Shown: piece after piece, positions 49,675-61,741 of the stretch
Layout of the letters: each line of letters starts with the position of its first letter
Numbering within the stretch: position 1 is the first letter of the stretch
DNA from: Jacaranda mimosifolia
Taxonomy: Eukaryota > Streptophyta > Magnoliopsida > Lamiales > Bignoniaceae
Assembly: GCA_018894105.1 (NCBI GenBank)
Contig: CM032118.1
Span: 29,616,690 to 29,680,689, forward strand
Reading direction: 5' to 3'
Length of the DNA: 64,000 nt
Position numbers and translations under genes: made by a program
The notes under the pieces: model-generated
The model's input: the letters and a program-made list of their open reading frames with translations, nothing else
What the model was told of the DNA's origin: nothing
The model's database searches: none

Positions 49675-52600
49675 ATGGCTCATTTTTTAAGACTATTTTC
49701 ATCAACTCGTGAGAATGTATATTGAGGATCACACAGAATCATCTCCATGTATTATCACTGGAAGTGACAAAGACACCCTAAAGGTTAAAAGTACCATATT
49801 GGTTATCCATAAATCAACCAATGATGTTTTTCGTTCCATACCTCAACCTCCCAGTAACTCTATGCATATCCAAGAATGGTCTAAAGAGGAAACCAAAGAA
49901 GTGATTGACCTAGTTCGGCATTACATCTCGTTCTAGGATACTTTTCTTGAAGTCTTCTCTTCATGATGCCAAAGCTACTAGCTTAGAATTTTCATTTGTA
50001 GGTTATCAACCCAACATTAATGAATGCTCATTGAGAATTCCCACACCAAGGTTTGGCGAAATATCTTTTCATGTAGGTTATTGAGAATTGATAGAGGATG
50101 TGCTAGGCCATCATACAGATGCTCTTCGTCAAGCTATGATCTATGTAGCAGTCCATGCCTCGCTTTTCATATATGTTTGCCATAAGAACATTCTCCAAAC
50201 CTTTCTTGAGCTATGATGCCCTTCTATGAGCACCTTGCACACTCTACTTGCGAATTTTCAGTTTCTCTATGGATCTTCGTGTACTTGGTGGATTGCTTAT
50301 CCGTAGAGGTTTCTATGATGAAGCTATCCCTACTGCGAAGGAGCTACTTGGTGATGATAGATATGCCCCTTCTCTATCATGAAGCTGCAAGTATCTATTC
50401 TTAGCTTATCAGATGCTCCCAAAGGACTCTGATGGCGTTCCTATTTTTGATTGGATTAGCTTGTGGTTTAAAGGACTAAAAAGATATGCGGAGTCCCCTT
50501 TGAGATCTTTTCGAAAGACGTCTGATGAGCCAAAGATCTCTCACAATCTATGTGGAAGAATCGATGCATCACTTTACCTCACATCAAGGAATATGATGAG
50601 TCATTTATGATGTTGGAGGTTGAAGAAGACGTTAGAGGGGAGACCTACTTGGCTACCTTTATTTCATGCTGGTTATGCAGCTTTGTTCTACCACATCGTA
50701 AAGCAAATCTAATTTGTGCCACTGTTTTCAAGGTTGCTAGTAGAATGACAAATGATGATTGCTTTTCTCTTGCGGTTCCTATATTGGCGGGCATCTACCG
50801 CGATTTGAGGAATATATTGACTTCAACAAGTCTTCACAAATCTACTTCTATCTGTTCCATTCATTATGTTCATAGTTGGATAGGACACTACCATCGCACT
50901 CAATTTTTATCCAAGATTGATGTAGGAGGAGCTGAGATGGTCAAATATGCAGAGGAGAACATGGTCAAACATTTTGATCTTTCTGAGACACAAGATTTGT
51001 CCCTCAGTATCAACTCTTCAACCATTCAAAATCTATGCTTATTTCCACGTAAGCAATTCACAGTAATAGATGGCCCATGCATATCAAATACTTATAAAGA
51101 CCTTTTATGGCTTTATGTTCTAGCAATTTGATATTTTGATGTAGAAAATAGCATATTATTGAAGCTTATAGCTCTCATCGATTCAATCGACAAAGTGGAT
51201 TTTGTCAACATGTCCCTAGCAACTTAAAGAAAGTGATCCTTACTTGTGATTTACATAAGCTAATTCGACCTTGGCAGTCATGTACCTTACTGAACACATC
51301 TTACAAATTTATCATTCCTAGCAATACTTCTTCCTGTCCATTGGCCACAAAGGAATATACAGATTGGTGGGACAAATACTGGAAGGCTTCACAAACAAAA
51401 GGTACTAAAATTGTTCTCAAAGTCAATCAAAGAGATGTGGAATCAATTCAAGTTACTCCAATCAACTTGGGGAGAGAATTGAACAACATGTATATGAGCC
51501 TGGGCATCTTGGAAAGTATCTATCTCATCCTAAACAGGCCTTAATGAAAGATCCCAAAAATAACCTAGCAACCTCACCTCTTCAAAATCATTTTGTTTCA
51601 AGACAAGTTAAAGGAGGGAATATGGAGCATAAGGAGTACAACATTACTGACCACACCAAAGTGCTATCTAAAAGACGTTGTAGCTTACTCGAGGTTTCAT
51701 TCCCCACCGATGCTCTAATGGAAGAAAATGAAATAATTTCTGCACTTTCTTGCTTAAATGATGACTCCAGCAACTAATGCATTCTCAAGAAGAAACCAAA
51801 GGTTTTTTATTTAAATAACATCAGTATTAATTCAAATTTCTTTATAGATGTCCCAAGTTCTTCTTTACCTTTGGATGAATTAGCAAAATATGTAAAGTTA
51901 TTTTTTTTTTACGTCATGCACCTCTTATATATATATATATATATATATTTGCCAACATTTGCACTAATCTCTTCTTCTTTTCTTCTTCCCTTTATTTTTT
52001 ATAGCTTGCAGATATTGAAATACTAGTCCTAATTACTTCTAAAGGTAGTACTGGTTCGATAAATGGGGCTAATCCTTTTAACTTGCTTGAAATAACCATT
52101 CCTCAACCTCTTGATGATGGCATGCAAGCTTCCCATGATACTGCTAATTTCAATAAGCAACCAAAGTAAAATTACTTGAGACTACAAATGATAAGGCTTT
52201 TGCCGAGAAAGATAATCCTAAAAGGACATTTGAAGCTCTATCTTAGGCATTTCCAGCTACTAAAGTTTTTGAATTTTGTCTTCGAGTTATAAAGACTAAA
52301 GCTGAACAGATATTACTCAAATTCTATTAGGAATGAATATGTAAAAAAAACATGAAAACTCCATTTGAGCAACTCTTAGAGATAAAACCAATAATTGATG
52401 ATTTGATCGCAGAGATGAGATTATACATAGAAACACATAATCTTTGGATAACCACTTGAGATCTTTCTTTGAGGGTGCTTCCAACTACACAAAGGTTAAG
52501 TCAAATTTAATTTAAAAAGAAACACAAGAAACCCATGAGAAAGCACTTTTTCTTGCACAATAGGATCTTTTTAAGGCCGATGCAATAGAAGGTGAAAGAA

Positions 52601-52896
52601 TTGAGAAGGTGAATGGTCTCAAGGATGAACTTCTTCAAATCACCAAGCAGCAAGAGGAATTGAGGACACAACTTGCCAAGTTAAGCAGTAAGGAAGAATT
52701 TGCAAACTTATCACTCCATAAGGCTGAAGAAAACTTGTCCATTATTTAGAAAGAAGTGGCTATCAAGAGAGAGAAAATTTTAAAGCTTGAAGACACTCCA
52801 TTTTTGACTGACCAAAAGGTTGATGCTTTAAAGAGGATAGAGGCAATATTTGAAGAATCTCGCAAGGAACTAGTAGGTTTTGATATACTTGCATGA
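49675..52896 (+). pseudogene. Antisense gene of Gypsy-2: plant mobile domain (PMD) plus coiled-coil protein, decayed
   Basis: The likely start is ATG 49675 (MAHFLRLFSSTREN). Downstream pieces in shifting frames match PMD proteins: RIPTPRFGEISFHVGY and DALRQAMIYVAVHASLFIY (about 50035-50175), a SVSLW-type block then GLLIRRGFYDEAIP (about 50255-50330), and YLATFISCWLCSFVLP, FSLAVPILAGIYRDL, SWIGHYHRTQF (50650-50905). The longest open piece is 50550-51131. From about 52500 to 52890 the protein is charged and coiled-coil-like (LKDELLQITKQQEELRTQLA). At least five frameshifts or stops break it. PMD proteins occur both as host genes needed for silencing or meristem upkeep (MAIN, MAIL1 in Arabidopsis) and as transposon cargo. 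The role of this copy is unknown. Confidence 0.75.
51926..51949. repeat. TA microsatellite in the Gypsy-2 antisense gene
   Basis: About 12 TA units lie in what may be an intron or spacer between the PMD part and the coiled-coil part. Confidence 0.8.
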
Positions 52897-53198
52897 GCAC
52901 TTAGCTACTTGGCATTTTTTTCTTTTTCTTTTAGCATCATTGATGTAAAAGAACACTTAATTACCACATATGCAATTAAAAAGTTGTTCTTTTTTTAAAT
53001 TCTCCTTATTCATTCTCTTTTTTTTTTTTTTTTTGTTTATCTAGTATTTCTTCGAATTGATGCCAAGTTCAAGGAAAAATTGCATTACATGCCTCTAATA
53101 ATTGGGTGGAAAATAAACTTAATTAAGTTTATGAGTAAGATTAGCTATCTAATCAATAGACCTAACTTATTATAATTGAACTTGAAAATAATAAAAAC

Positions 53199-53630
53199 GT
53201 CTTCCAATGATATGATTGAACTTGATAAATCATTTAGAATTACTCTAATGATCTGGTAGAACTTGGATAGTAAGCCATCCAAATTTGATCCAATGATATA
53301 ATTGAACTTGGAAAGCTATCAAAACTTACTCTAGCGATGGGATTAAACTTGGTAAGCAATCCAAACTTGTTCAAATGACGTGATTGAACTTGGAAAGTAA
53401 GTTATCCAAATTTGCTTCAATGATATGATTGAACTTGGGAAGTAAGTCATCCAAATTTGCTCTAATGATATAATTGAGCTTGGAAAGTAAGTCATCTAAA
53501 TTTGCTCCAATGATACGATTGAACTTGAGAAGCCATCAAACCTTATTCCAGCGACGTGATTGAATTTGACAAGCAATCCAAACTTGTTCAAATAACATGA
53601 TTGAACTTAGTAAGCCATTCAAACCCTCTT
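53199..53630. repeat. Hierarchical tandem repeat, 41-45-bp unit, about 10 copies
   Basis: Units follow the pattern caatgatatgattgaacttgg, (a)agtaagtcatcc, aaatttgctc, with lengths of 41 or 45 bp. Units starting near 53285, 53329 and 53370 resemble, in order, the three starting near 53503, 53545 and 53587, so there is a higher-order repeat of about five units (215-220 bp). It lies between integrase and the antisense gene, in the 3' untranslated region. Such arrays are known in Tat elements as seeds of satellite DNA. A shorter repeat (aaggagcaacat, ttaggct.gtgc) follows at about 53930-53996. Confidence 0.85.
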
Positions 53631-54009
53631 TTTTTTTTCTAGTGATGTAATTAAACTTGGGAAATAACTCTCAAGCTGTCTACGTACCCTATCAAGGTGA
53701 TCAAGTCATTATGTAGTTCAAAGTAAACATTTCTTTAGGGAGGTGCCGTTCACAGTTTATACTCATATGGGTCAGAAGTATCAATTACTTAACCACATTG
53801 AATTAGATGGGGAATTTAACATTTTATCCACATGAAATACCTTTAGTGGGGTAAGTTAGCAGCTTAACCACATGTATTACCTTTGGTGGGTACCATACAC
53901 AGTTTATACTCATGTAGGCTAGGTGTAATATGTAATTTAGGCTCATGCACCAAGGAGCAACATGCAGTTTAGGCTTGTGCGTTAAGGAGCAACATTCCTC
54001 ATGGATAAT

Positions 54010-55080
54010 ATCACCTCAAAATCCTGCCATTTACGGGGTCTATGTGTAATCCATCTTTGTCAATCAACTTGTAAGCACCATTACTGTCAACTTCTTTTAC
54101 CACATATAAACCATCCCATTTTGACATGAATTTACTTCTCATTCGCTACTAGGTGATGGTAATAGGCCTTCTTACTACCAACATCAAATCTCCAACTTGA
54201 AAGATCGCAGATGAACTTTCTTATTAAATGCCCTTGTCATACATGCTTGATAACATTCAAGTTGTTGTTGTGCTTCAAGTCTTTTTGCATCCAATGCTTC
54301 CAATTCCTCAAGTTGAAGGCCAACATTGTCTTTAGTAGTGAGTCCTTCTTGAATTGCTATATGAAATAAGAGTATTTGACTTTCAAGAGGGAGAACAACT
54401 TCAACTCCTTAAACTAGTGAATATGGAGTGGCATGGCTAGCAGTTCGATGAGTTCTCTGATATGCCCAAAGAGCTTCCCAAATTTTTCATGCAAATCTCT
54501 TTTTAATTTTGACACCACTTTCTTCAGCAGGTTGCATAAAGTTTTATTAAACGCCTCTGCTAGGCCATTTATAGCCACATTGTACATCAAGGAGTTATAT
54601 TGCTTGAATCCAAATTGTGCGCAAAGTTTGTCCATTAACTTATTGTAGAAAGGCTTCCCATTATCAGTATGATGTAATGAGGCACTCCATACCTAAAAAT
54701 CATACTACAACGAATGAACTCAACAATAATTTTTTTCTTCACTTTCTTGAGGGGAATTGCCTTTGCCCACTTGGAGAAATAGTCTTTAGCTACCAATATG
54801 TAAGCATGACCAGCCGATGACTTGGAAGCAATCGGACCTACAACATCAAGATCCCATGTATCAAACAACCATGAAGCAACTATGGGATGTAGGGGTCTAG
54901 GAAGCTAATGTATAAAGTTAGCATGCATCTGACAAGCCTCAAACCTTTTAGCATAACTCATACAATCTTTAATCATAGTAGGCCAGCAGTGGCCCATCCT
55001 TTTAATCTAAAAATAAAGCTTAGGACCCGATGGTGAGCTCCACAAACTCCAGAATGTGTCTTAGCCATAGCTTTAGTTAT
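54010..55080 (-). pseudogene. Integrase of Gypsy-2, decayed
   Basis: From the right: an N-terminal zinc region (EEITKAMAKTHSGVCGAHH about 55025-55080), catalytic core (DVVGPIASKSSAGHAYILVA about 54790-54850; YFSKWAKAIPLKKV; then a piece FRYGVPHYII), the block KPFYNKLMDKLCAQFGFKQY about 54590-54655, VAINGLAEAFNKTLCNLLKK, and a C-terminal barrel-like part near 54020-54170. The order is right for Ty3/Gypsy integrase, and stops occur in several places. Confidence 0.8.
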
Positions 55081-55255
55081 TTCTTCACCACTTAAACAAC
55101 ACTGATAAGTATCTTCATAAGATTGATGATACAAAATATCTTTGTATAAAATGAAGTGAGATGACCTTCAACGTACATCTATACTATGATGAGGGTCTTG
55201 CGATAATTTCTCGTGCTTTAGATAGTCAGTCAAGTATGTCCTTCAATCTTCATCT

Positions 55256-55741
55256 TCACCAACTGAGATTGATATGGCTTGCGTCCTCATGATCAAGCTC
55301 AATGGGTGATAGCACAATCCATCTATTGCATACTGGGATATTTGTCATTTCTCCTTCAGAAAAGGCCAAGGTAGTAGCCAAGTTAGCCAGTGCATCTACC
55401 ATCCTATTTTCCTTCCTCAGGATGTGACTTAGGACAACACTTTCAAACTTCTTCAACAAATAAGAGACTAGTTGAAAGTAAGGAATCAAATCTTCCTTTT
55501 TAACTTCATAAATATTTAAAAACTGATTAATAATTAGTTTTGAATCACCATAGACCTCAACTTTTAAAATCTCCATTTCAAGTGCCATTTGAAGCCTAAT
55601 AATCAAAGCCTGATATTCTGCAACATTATTAGAGCACAACTCATTTAACACAATAGAATACGTCAAAACTTGTCTTTTAGGTGAAATAAAGATGATCCTT
55701 GCCTTCATTCCATTAGATCGAGTTGCTCCATTAAATAACAT
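55256..55741 (-). pseudogene. Second (archaeal-type) RNase H of Gypsy-2, catalytic Asp lost
   Basis: This 161-codon open segment has the full archaeal-type RNase H layout: MLFNGATRSNGMKARIIFIS, LNELCSNNVAEYQALIIRL with the catalytic Glu, LKVEVYGDSKLIINQFLN with a catalytic Asp, and ENRMVDALANLA with the last Asp. In related elements the first motif reads FDGA; here it is FNGA, a single G-to-A change that removes the first catalytic Asp. The enzyme would trim RNA from the RNA-DNA hybrid. The dual RNase H is the signature of the Tat lineage. Confidence 0.85.
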
Positions 55742-55939
55742 TGTCCATGCTGGCCAGATCTCAATGAAGAAGGCATCTTCATCAGGTAATTCATCGGATA
55801 CTTTTCAGTCTGCAGGAATGGGATGATCTGCCAGTAAATTAGCAGGAGCTTGTCCTTTAACAGCTTTTTGAGGTACATATGTGATCTTATACTGATTGAA
55901 TATAGCAAACCACTTAGCCAGCCTTCCTGAAACCATTGG

Positions 55940-57000
55940 TCTTGACATCACAAACTTGACAGGACTAACACTGAGATGAGTCGGATAGAATATGCTTCAA
56001 AATAATACTTCAACTTTCTGATTACATAAAATAAGGCAAGCCAAATCTTCTCAACGGAGGAGTATTTCAACTCATTCTCAGTTAAGGCTCTACTCAGATA
56101 ATATAAAGCTTTCTCATTTCCTTCATCATTTTCTTGAGCCATTAGAGCACCAATTGACCCTTCTTATGCTGCAATGTACAATATCAATGGGTTTCTATGT
56201 GTAGGAGCTCCCAAAATTGGTGGATTCATGAGGTACTATTTTCTGCTCTCAAAAGCATTTTCACACCCTTTATCCCAAACGAAATGAGCATCTTTCTTCA
56301 TCAAGTGATTAAATGGTTGGCATCTTCCCACCAAATTTGATATGAATCTTCTTATAAATGCAAGATTACCTTGTAAACTGTGCAATTCTTTAAGATTCCT
56401 TGGTGGTGGCATCTTCTAGATAGTATCCTGATCAACTTTAATTCCATGATGCTGAACTATGAAGCCAAGAAACTTGCCAAACGTGACACCAAAAGCACAC
56501 TTGAGCGGGTTTATCTTCAAGTTGTATTTTCTCAATCAATCAAATACCAGTTGGAGATCTTCCAAGTGATTCTCTCTTTTCTTAGTTTTGACTACTAGAT
56601 CATCAACGTAACACTCTACCTTTGTATGTTGCATATCATTGAAAATATTTTGCATAGCTTATTGATAAGTTGCATCTGTATTTTTTTAACTCAAAAGGCA
56701 TTACTTTGTAACAGTAAATACCCTTTGGAGTGCAAAAAGTTGTACGCTCCTCATCCCATGGTGACATGATCTTCCGCAGAACTATGTTGGACATTAGCAC
56801 ACTTATCCTTCTTCGTCACATGTATCCTAACCGATTCTGCAACTTTAAATCCCAAGCCAACCCTTGATTTTTCAATATAAAATCCTTATCTCTTTAGTTT
56901 TTGTTGTGCTTCACTAAGTCCATAAACTTTTTCTCCAGTTAACTCAGGTTTAAGCTCACTTAGATTGGGTGGACTAGTAAAGTCATAGCCATATTTTTCA
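55940..57000 (-). pseudogene. Reverse transcriptase and first RNase H of Gypsy-2, decayed
   Basis: The catalytic YVDD lies at 56599-56610, followed by FGVTFGKFLGFIVQHHGIKV (about 56435-56500) and FISNLVGRCQPFNHLMKK (about 56290-56350). RNase H blocks are NPPILGAPTHRNPLILYIA (about 56160-56225) and EKALYYLSRALTENELKYSS (56050-56115). The motifs are in normal order; in-frame stops (after ESRK and YIAA) and a frameshift near 56,700 inactivate it. Confidence 0.85.
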
Positions 57001-57479
57001 AGTAACTTACACACCTTATGATCAAATGTCCTCTTGAATTCTTTATGAGAAACCGCTGCAATAATGGTCTATTATAGGTTGATGAGTTTATGCCAACAGT
57101 AGGCTTGGTCAACTCTTTCCTCAAAATTTGACAGTTGTTTGATTCTACCATCTTTAACTGGCTTTGGGCAGCACTATTTAGCTTAATGCATACTCTAATT
57201 AAAATTTGTCTTTCCTCTTGATATGACTGTGGTGTATATCGAAAGATTGGTAAATTAGACTCATCACCAGACTTGTATTTTTTGTTTGTAGACACCTTAG
57301 TAATTGTCAATTTACTCAAATTTTCAGAACAATCTTATCTTTCTTCAATGAAGTGGTTGCCTAGAGCCTTTGTAGGTTGCACTTCACTTACTTAGTCAGG
57401 ATCTAGATAAAGCTTAGCGTCAGCGGAGTATGATTCAACTTCAGTAAATGGCTTCACATTTGCGTCAGCTTTCATAACT

Positions 57480-57830
57480 TCTCTACTTTTTTAATACTTG
57501 AAGCATTGATTAAAAAGTGGAATGTATCACCCCATTCTTATGAAGCCACTGTTGTCCCAAAATCAAATGGTAGGAAGTCCTTGCATTAATGACATGAAAT
57601 AAAGTACTTGCTTCCAACTCCCCGATTGTGAGGCCTAGACGAATCATACCAATAGCTTGTTGGCCTCCTTATTTGAAACCTTGGATAGTTAGGCGACTGC
57701 GTGAGAGATCTTCAAAAAAAATCCCTAAATTCTTCATGGTGGATTTTGGCATGATATTGATGGTAGATCCTCCATCAATAAGTATGCAATTAACCTTTTG
57801 CTCCTACATAAACCTTGAAACAAAAAGCAG
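57480..57830 (-). pseudogene. Protease of Gypsy-2, decayed
   Basis: The minus strand reads VNCILIDGGSTINIMPKSTM (about 57735-57795), with the catalytic Asp in D-G-G-S, then GMIRLGLTIGELEAS and YHLILGQQWLH (about 57540-57575). This is the Tat-type aspartic protease. A stop (QGFK then stop) interrupts it. Confidence 0.75.
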
Positions 57831-57999
57831 CCTATTGTGAGGTTTTAACCCCCAACAACAAGTCCTCATCTATAAAAGCAATGGCCATACAACATGAAGT
57901 TAGCATGTACTATTTTCAACTCTTTGATCAAAGAATTTTGTAGAAAAATAATCTTTTAGAGTCACTCGACTCCTTTTGTAACTTGCCAATGAATTTTCC

Positions 58000-59722
58000 A
58001 GCTTGTCATTTGTAGCCTTTAGACATTTCATCATCTTTGGTTGAGAGCATCTAGCTACATGCGACACCTTTAATACTAATAGGCGAGATTGATTAGCACA
58101 TCGTCTTCTCCTTTAACAATGCGTCACAAGAATCCACTTACTGCTATCTTCGATCTTAGTAATAGAACTTGTTTCTAGCTTAGTCACTTCATCAATGGAT
58201 TGAGTCTTTAATAGCACTGGATATAAACTCCCAAACTGAAGCATTGTTGATGCCCCCATCAGCGTAGATGAGGAAAAGACATTGTCTTTGCTTGGCATAA
58301 CACATGTGACATTTGTTACTACTATAACGCTAGTAAGATTTGACCCAACAACATCTTCCGTATCAAGAATTACCTTTTCATCTCTTGTTAATGCCATGAC
58401 TTTATCCTTGAAGATAAAGCGTTTCTCTAATGGATGATCGACAACCCGATGATACTTGTAACATTTTGGATTGTTCACCTTTCTTGCATTTCTTTTAGTG
58501 TTTTCTTGCCTGTTGAAATGCGTTGATCTTTACTTTTTCTCAGCAACCTTTTAATCCCTTGTGGGAATTTTTATGGAGGTTGTCTTGATCGCCACGGATT
58601 CCTTAGTAGCAGCTTTGGCATATTTTTACTCTCATTTGAATCTTTTTTTCCTTTCTTCTGGTCTTCAACAAGAATTCTGACCCTGCGATTAGCAAAGCTA
58701 AGCTCCATGTCGTGGGCACGTGTGGCTAATTGCTCAAAAGTGCGATGCTTGATTCCTTGAAGAATGTAGAAAAGTCCCCAGTACATGCCTTGAATACACA
58801 TCTCCACCGCAGACGTCTCTGAAAGTTTATCCTTGTATTTCAAACTTAATGCACGCCAATGGTTGATGTAGTCCACCAATGGCTCGTCCTTCTACTATTT
58901 TGTATTGGTAAGTTCAATATGCTTACAGTCCGACATGTACTATAGAAGTGATTCAAAAACTCTCTTTTCCATTTGATCCCAGCTATCCATGTATTCAGGT
59001 TCTAAGTTGATGTACCCATCGAAGGCATTTCCTTTCAATGAACACACAAATTGTCTCACAAGAAGATCACCATAGGTCCTTGCATTGTTACATATCTCTA
59101 TGAAATGGGCCACATGCTATTTTGGATTTTCCTTCCCATCAAACTGTCAGAATTTTTGTGGTTGATATCCTATCAACATTCTCAGCGAGTCAATCCTCTT
59201 TGAATAGGGCTTTGAATACACACTAGAACTTTGAGAAGGCATGCCATACTGAGCTCTAATAGTATCAGTGATCATGTCCTGCAATTGTTGAATAGACAAT
59301 GTAGTAATAGAAGTTGTAGGTTGCAGAGTGATTGATCTTCCAATTAGTTTCTCACTTGTGAGGCATCTCCTCAACTTGTTTCTGCAGCACTGTATGGCCA
59401 AGGAAAGATTGATGGTTGTAGCTAATTCCTCCAAGACGGGAGTATTCTTGCTTGTTCATGAGTTGTGCAATTTGTAGATCTTTTTCTTCCACAATCTTTT
59501 GGAGGTCAACTATAACTTGAGCCATCGGAGCAAGTTGTTCATCCATTGTTGTCGCTCAAGAGGATGTCTTGGGATTTGTTTCCCTTGGACTTCTAGAGTT
59601 AGAATCATCAAATGGAATGAAATTAGTATCTTACCCCCAGCCATGGGCTGATTGACAACATTAGCAGTAGGGTTAACATCATCTTTCTTGGCCAAGGCGA
59701 GTTGATTCCTCTTAGGTACCAT
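58000..59722 (-). pseudogene. Gag of Gypsy-2, decayed
   Basis: The likely start is ATG 59722 (MVPKRNQLALAKKDD), about 80 bp inside the 5' LTR. Blocks in order: KRIDSLRMLIGYQPQKF (about 59150-59200), FVCSLKGNAFDGYINLEPEY (about 58995-59060), VDYINHWRALSLKYKDKLSE (about 58815-58880), FEQLATRAHDMELSFANRR (about 58685-58745) and the zinc-type motif CYKYHRVVDHPLEKRF near 58415-58465, where the last expected Cys reads Arg. Several stops break it. It would form the element's cytoplasmic particles. Confidence 0.8.
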
Positions 59723-59801
59723 TCAGTGATTGCAAATATCTTCAAAATTCAAATAGGAGAAAAAGATGAAGGGTAGATTTGGGTCCCACCGTGCAGAAAT
59801 T

Positions 59802-60601
59802 TGTGTGAACAAATTTCGTTGTCTGCAAAAATTAATCACAAGACAAAGAAAAATAATGGACAAATTGAATTTATATTAAAGAATAAAAGAGAATTACAAT
59901 TTATCAGAGAAAACATAAATTCCCTAACAAAACTAATCCTTTGATTCTTCTCCCAATATATGATCCAAGGGCTTAAAGCTTGTTCTTGGATATAAAGTGT
60001 AGTATCATTTGACTTGATAAAAGAATACTGTGAAATTTCTTTGAACTCGAATCTTGACTCTGAGATCAAAGGACTCGATGACTTGATACTTTGAAGAGGT
60101 ATAGGACCATCGCGGTAGCAATACTTCATTGCAACAGAAATTTGAAGCTTGAAGACTTGAGTCTTTGATTTGAGAATGTGTGTATGTGAATATATGAATG
60201 CTTCTCTGAACACTCATTTATATAAGTGTTTAGTAAGAGACCCTCAAATGACTAGGATTTTTCTAATAGTTATCTCTTTGATACACATGTTAAGAGATAA
60301 TATCAAATATTTTGGCTTGATTGATCCATGGACATGGATACACTACGTGTCACAACTTAGTTAGCTTGAGATTGCTAGGCCATCAAATTTGATTTGATTG
60401 GTTGTACCACTTCATCTTGACACTTGTCAACATTTAATTTGTACAAAATAAACAGTAAAATATTAATTAAAATTAACTATTTATCTTTTGAAATTAAATT
60501 TAACACATCCCAAAATATAAATAGAAATTTTTTTAATTAATACCTAATATAATATTTTACACTTGTCACTTTTCAATTTGCCCAAAATTAATTCATCAAT
60601 A
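59802..60601 (-). repeat. 5' LTR of Gypsy-2
   Basis: The 800-bp partner of 47809-48590 begins tgtgtgaacaaatttcg and ends catcaata on the plus strand. Its outer end abuts GTTAT at 60602-60606. Inside it, about 20 bp from the LTR edge, the minus strand reads TGGGACCC, a possible but unusually distant primer site. Confidence 0.88.
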
Positions 60602-60916
60602 GTTATGTTTTCATTTTCATTTTTTAATTTTAATATTTTTAAATTTTAAAAAATAGTTAGAGAAAATGAATTGAATATAAAATTTACAAATTGTAGGTGG
60701 GAAAGAGATAGTAATAATCAAAACATATAAAGTAGATATATAAGTTATTAGAAGAAAATATATTAGTTATAGGTGCTAAAGTAATAGGGAAATATATTTT
60801 GAGAATAGAAATAAAAATATATCAAGTAAAAATATGTAGAAATTGATGTGTTTCAATTTTTAAATTGTAGAAAACATAAAAAGAAACTTTAAGAATAGAA
60901 CCAAACAGGTGCTAAA

Positions 60917-61741
60917 GAAGCATTTACATGGTCCGTTGAGGTCGGATATACTAAATTATTTAATCTAAAATAATTAGTATTCATCTGGTACAATACTAAA
61001 TTGAGCCCATAATGAATCCCAAAATTTTCAGGTTGATAAATAGGAAATAGGTTTGATGCAATTATTCCACCGAACGCTCTTATCAAATGTTGTTGCCAGA
61101 AGCCTGTAAACCCATCAAAGTACACTGAGATTATAGAGCTCAAAATTTTCCCTTGCCCATCCATCTCCTCATTGTTGTTCACAAAATCTTGTGAGGATCA
61201 AGTCTCCTCCAGTAGAGATCGATGAAATTTAGGGTCAAGTCTCAGCCATAGATTATACTATCTATTAATCCAAGAACCCCATAGATATCGATGAAATTTA
61301 GAGTTTAGTAGGGATATTAAATTTAATTTTTATCACATTATTCAACCTATAGAATCAAAGTACACGCAGTGTAAAAAAGGGCATATCTCTATCCTTCACA
61401 AAATCATATAAAGTAGACATAATCTTATTTCAACAAAATAATCTATGTCCACCATTTAATTAATTATTCATTTCATATTTTATTAGTTGATCCCATTTAC
61501 AAAAGTAAATAGATCCCACAAATATTTAAAAGAAGGATCAGATACTGTATGTGAACAGTGACTTATCTAAAATGTAACAGTATAATGCAAATAACATCTG
61601 GTTGAATAGCAGAAAAAAGCGAAAAAAAATAGCAAACTACTAAAACAAGTTTAAACCAGCCACCCAACTTATCAAAAAGGAAGCCGCAAGTCATCAAAAA
61701 GATTCAAGGCCTATTTAAATCGCATTGAAACACATCTCTAA
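60917..61741. other. Intergenic DNA left of the SUMO copy
   Basis: No supported gene. A reading frame at 60889-61182 (minus) resembles no family known to me. The short phrase 'atcgatgaaattta(g)' recurs at 61209 and 61281, hinting at a weak local duplication. Confidence 0.45.

Larger units (their letters stand above)
47809..60601 (-). mobile_element. Gypsy-2: complete Tat-lineage Ty3/Gypsy element with an antisense PMD gene
   Basis: LTRs lie at 47809-48590 and 59802-60601, and a 5-bp duplication GTTAT at 47804-47808 and 60602-60606. Minus-strand order is gag, protease, reverse transcriptase/RNase H, second RNase H and integrase, then tandem repeats (53199-53630), then a plus-strand gene (49675-52896) next to the 3' LTR. 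The gag zinc motif (CYKYHRVVDHP) and the second RNase H place it in the Tat lineage. It is related to Gypsy-1 in plan but not closely in sequence. Every gene has stops or frameshifts. Confidence 0.9.
47793..60915. mobile_element. Small MITE split by Gypsy-2 (tentative)
   Basis: Left of Gypsy-2 the sequence reads agagcctcgtttggtta (from 47791). Right of it the DNA ends aaccaaacaggtgcta (to 60916), which in reverse complement is tagcacctgtttggtt. The two match as an imperfect inverted repeat around GTTTGGTT, a Tourist/PIF-like end. Without Gypsy-2 the element would be about 330 bp, with the AT-rich interior at 60602-60900. The flanking tri-nucleotides are TTA and TAA, so the expected 3-bp duplication is imperfect. 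Confidence 0.4.

Noticed and set aside
59836..60213. Minus-strand frame of 125 codons
   Set aside because: It lies within the Gypsy-2 5' LTR and is not kept open in the 3' LTR.
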